Below, piece after piece: positions 8,103 through 10,705 of a DNA stretch of 10,705 bases. The notes beneath the pieces were generated by a model. The model was not told where the DNA came from. It saw only the letters and a list, made by a program, of their open reading frames with translations, and searched no databases. This DNA comes from Acanthamoeba castellanii str. Neff (lineage: Eukaryota > Discosea > Longamoebia > Acanthamoebidae): contig NW_004457437.1 of assembly GCF_000313135.1 (NCBI RefSeq), positions 42,386-53,090 of the forward strand, given 5' to 3'. A program made the position numbers and the translations under genes. Numbering within the stretch: the stretch's first letter is position 1; the number at the start of each line of letters is the position of its first letter.

Positions 8103-9763
8103 TCAAGGGGGCAGGGGGCAGCAGGCCCACTCAGGTGTGGCAGCAAGTTTGTGCATAGCTGTGGTGGTTGTTATTGGCGCATTGTCCATCATGCTCATCT
8201 TGACATAGTGTGTGGCCTTGATGGCCTTGTGGGAAAACCTACAGGTGAGACCCACCTCCTCACCATCTTTGTGGTGGGCAAGGGGCATAAGGGCAGAGGC
8301 GGCCACCTTGTGTACTCTGGTGAGAACATCATTGTCAGGGGTGTCTGGCATAGGTGAAAGGGCAGCAGAGAACTTGGCAGTGACGTCTGGGAGATGGAGG
8401 TGGTGTGTGGCGAATTTTCTGGTGGCTGGCAAGGCTTCAGCGACAGGGGACAACTCCACTCCCACCCATACAGCCACAGCCACAGGAGAGTGGTCCACTC
8501 CAGTGGCAACATTGTTGAGCACATCCACATCAAGGACCATGACCCTGCAAGGCGTAAGGATGAGGTCAATGCGTTTGCAGACTATGGCAGGACAGTGGAA
8601 CAGGGCTCATAGGGCAGGGCTAGAGTTCAGGAAGCTGGTGCTGTTGGACTGGTTGAGGAAATGCATCATGTGCGCAGTGCACTCACAGTTGATTGCCTCT
8701 AAGGGTGATAGCAGTCTGACCAGTGTGGCTTTTTCAAGCTTGTGCCAGCTGAACTTGACAGTGTCTGCATGTGCAACCCAGAAAGAGTCATCAAGACAGC
8801 TCCCAGCACAGATGAGGGTATTGAGCTCAGGACATGGGCAGAAATTAGTGGCGTTAAGGTGCACACATCACAACACAACCATCAGTTAACAATCAATGAC
8901 AAACTCACTTTGTAACTTTGATCATGTGTCAAGGCTTTTTGGAGTGAGGCTATTCTGAAAGTGTTTAGGATGAAACAACAGGCAATGCACTTTATGTTGC
9001 CCCACATCATTGGCCTCAATGTGACCTAGTTCATGCAGGAGAATCTCCTCACAGTGCTTAGGAGCATCAATGAGACCCTCCTCAACGCCTCCAATGAGAA
9101 CAAGAAGGCCATCGCCACCAAGTGGCCTGCAGGATCACAGGATTGCTGCTTCTTGTGTACCTGGATATAGCAGGCCACTGAGGGCGCCACCAGAATGGCC
9201 AAACCACCTGCAGTGTAGGTTTGGGAGCTGTTGATAGTCATCTTTTTAGAGTCGAATTGTGTCTGCAAGATGTGTCCTTCTCAAAGTTGGTGATTGAGTT
9301 TGGAGAGTTGCAGTTTGTTTGGCGTGGAGGGTGGGTGTAGGGGAATTGAAGTGGATGTTATTGGTGAGCTGGTGATGGATGTGGTCCTCCATATCCACAT
9401 CAGTGTCATGTGAAGGCCTGTTTCCTGAACTAGCACAATGTGCCACCTGTGCTTTGACATGAGCTGATTGACCATGTCCAAATGAGTTGGTGAACAGGTG
9501 ATGTTGATGGAGACGAGGTTAAGGACACCACCAGTGACTGTGATGGACAAGATGGTGTCTCCAGTGGTGCTGTCCAGGTAAGTGCAGGTGGCCTCTACCC
9601 CCAGGGGGAAGAGACCAATACAGCGAGTAGTAGCAAGAGGGGTTGTGGGGAGGTGATTGTGCAGGGTTGAATACAATACATATGGCATTTGTGGGCAGGG
9701 TGGCTGAGGAACCAGAGTGGGGGATGACCAACCTTGGTCCACAGGGGGTACATAAGGTGGCAT
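8103..9763 (-). pseudogene. LINE ORF2 APE-type endonuclease domain, broken
   Basis: The N-terminal frame (from about 9763) contains VSINITCSPTHLDMVNQL and HIVLVQETG (about 9440-9415), the strand with catalytic Glu of the exonuclease-endonuclease-phosphatase fold. It continues through TGA 9283-9281 to TAGGLAILVAP and DPAGHLVAM (about 9210-9100). One frameshift lies between about 9100 and 8870. The second frame has HLNAT (a degenerate form of the G-D-x-N motif), KRIDLILTP (about 8577-8550) and GVDHSPVAVAVW (about 8502-8465), the C-terminal RID and DH catalytic blocks. In-frame TGA codons at 8870-8868 and 8609-8607 interrupt it. The domain normally nicks target DNA; which site it preferred cannot be read from sequence. 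Confidence 0.75.
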
Positions 9764-9927
9764 CTATTTGTCAGGGGGTATTTGGTGTGAGGTGCATCAT
9801 TGTTGGTGGCATTAGCAGCCAGGGCTCTGGGGATAAGAAAGAAGAAGAAGCCAAGAAGGAGGAGCACTTTACTAAGGGGTGAGCAATGCTGTTCACAAGA
9901 GGGGGTTGGGTGGGGCAGGAAGGTAAG

Positions 9928-10705
9928 TTAGATGATGGGGCTGAAGCCCACAGCCACAGCTTCAGCCCGCTGGGCGTATTCAGCAATGGCAGAGTCATTG
10001 TGGGCCTTCTGTTCAGCTTGGTGAAGCTGTCTGGCTTGAGTCTCAGTAGATCTATTGGCACGCTTGCATTGATCAGCAGCACAGGCCTTGACTTTGGCCT
10101 CCCATTCCTCCACTGACTTGGCTTGGACCACAGAGATGACCTTACCATTGAAATGTTTGGTGCCTGTATGTGAAGGTCATGGTTGAGGGGAATGTGAGGA
10201 TTAGATGGAGGAGGTGGTGGAGGGTGGGGTGAACCGCTGAGCATGAGGGCCTTACAGAGGCCACTGGCAGACACAAATTCAATGAGCATCCATGGGGCAT
10301 ATCTGCTGTCCAGCAGCTTGCTGAAGTGGGAGTTGAGCACCACGCCACACTTAGTAGCAAAGAAGCCAACTATGGCAGTGCAGGAGGAGGTGGCAGCCAG
10401 GTTCTGCACATAGACTCAATGTCCAGTGCTGGAGCCAAAGACATTGAGCCAGGGCCTACCATGAGTTCCTTGCCCAGGACAAGCATGGAGTGGAGGGTGC
10501 AGACAGCTTCAGGTGGGGGGGAAGGGCAAAATGAGGTAGGATTGCACTGATCTGGCGAGGTGAGTGGAATTGTAGGGGGCAGGGAAACAAAGACCATGGA
10601 AGGTTGAGGCTGATGGGTAATGGCTGTCAGTAGCCAGGGAGGATGGAGAGATGCAAGTTAAAAGGATGAAATGTTTGATAATGGTGATGAATTGAAAGAG
10701 GGCAT
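9928..10705 (-). pseudogene. LINE ORF1 with RRM, proline-rich stretch and Ala/Gln-rich charged tail, broken
   Basis: About 10415-10233 encodes a likely RNA recognition motif: RNP2 is VYVQNL, RNP1-like is RYAPWMLIEF, and FFATKCGVV and GLCKALMLSG fall at the usual spacing. An in-frame TGA (10418-10416) directly precedes RNP2. A proline run (SPHPPPPPPSN) follows. Near 10160-10170 the frame shifts by one, and the protein continues as GTKHFNGKVISVVQAKSVEE and a charged, Gln/Ala-rich, probably helical tail to TAA at 9930-9928. Many LINE ORF1 proteins bind RNA through RRMs; here the assignment rests on motif order only. The N-terminal part lies beyond the window; 10420-10705 is open only in short pieces. 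Confidence 0.55.

Larger units (their letters stand above)
5200..10705 (-). mobile_element. Decayed LINE (non-LTR retrotransposon), minus strand, 3' end facing the tRNA
   Basis: The element carries, in its own 5'-to-3' order, an RRM-bearing ORF1 (10705-9928), ORF2 with APE endonuclease, reverse transcriptase and zinc finger (about 9763-5334), and a 3' UTR of at most about 145 bp ending near the tRNA. No LTR, integrase or RNase H was seen, which fits a LINE of the APE class. The 5' end is outside the window or unrecognisable. No poly(A) tail or target-site duplication could be identified; the 3' boundary at about 5200 is therefore approximate. The element is inactive as read: frameshifts, in-frame TGA codons and a mutated RT active site. 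CpG is nearly absent from about 6720 to 10705 but abundant in 5200-6720. Confidence 0.85.

Noticed and set aside
7542..8889. Long plus-strand frames opposite the RT (170 and 225 codons)
   Set aside because: They are antisense shadows of a CpG-depleted coding strand with few stop triplets; no domain resemblance.
8990..9060. HELGH metalloprotease-like motif on the minus strand near 9030
   Set aside because: It appears in one frame of a short decayed stretch of LINE ORF2 with no downstream ligand or protease context; a chance five-residue match.
8103..10418. Alternative genetic code with TGA as sense
   Set aside because: Two host genes in the window end in TGA at the expected C-terminus, and the LINE TGAs fit CpG decay.
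5334..10705. Integrated viral polymerase or LTR element
   Set aside because: Domain order APE-RT-zinc finger with an RRM ORF1 and no LTR, protease or integrase is that of a LINE.

Overview
This is a eukaryotic nuclear window. The left half (about 1-5115) holds four intron-rich protein genes with GC-rich, CpG-rich exons, short introns (57-154 nt) and AT-rich or simple-repeat spacers. One tRNA gene follows. The right half (about 5200-10705) is one long, decayed non-LTR retrotransposon (LINE) on the minus strand. The packing, codon use and intron style suggest a free-living protist, and an amoebozoan such as Acanthamoeba is my best guess. That guess is inference from style only, because no species-specific marker was seen.

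Layout: (1) 2-998, plus strand, is the 3' end of the RNA polymerase III largest subunit gene (RPC1), four exons. (2) 1049-2452, minus strand, is a class I SAM-dependent methyltransferase of bacterial style in six exons, with two probable single-base disruptions. It converges on RPC1 with only 50 bp between the stop codons. (3) 2640-3042, plus strand, is a small two-exon protein resembling DUF4476; it diverges from the methyltransferase over a 187-bp shared upstream region. (4) 3203-4828, minus strand, is a seven-exon protein with four CBS motifs, like AMPK gamma/SNF4, with an N-myristoylation-type start (MGNVES) and one probable single-base disruption in exon 1. (5) 5116-5188, plus strand, is tRNA-Asn(GTT), with a T-run terminator just after it.

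The LINE has its 3' end facing the tRNA gene, within 145 bp of the tRNA 3' end, and its 5' end lies outside or near the right edge. It carries an ORF1 with an RRM followed by a proline-rich stretch and a charged Ala/Gln-rich tail. ORF2 carries an APE-type endonuclease, a reverse transcriptase and a Cys/His zinc finger. It is non-autonomous as read: there are several frameshifts, five in-frame TGA stops, and the catalytic YxDD box of the RT reads YCNN. Most of the element is almost empty of CpG (about 15 in 7021-8880 by hand count), while its 3' kilobase is CpG-rich (about 86 in 5341-6420). This points to methylation-driven decay that spared the end next to the tRNA gene, or to a mosaic origin.

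The most notable things are the LINE/tRNA adjacency with a CpG gradient, and an unusual 5' splice-site pattern (C at intron position +4 in 14 of 15 introns). I saw no evidence of an operon, CRISPR or defence system; the four host genes have no obvious shared pathway.
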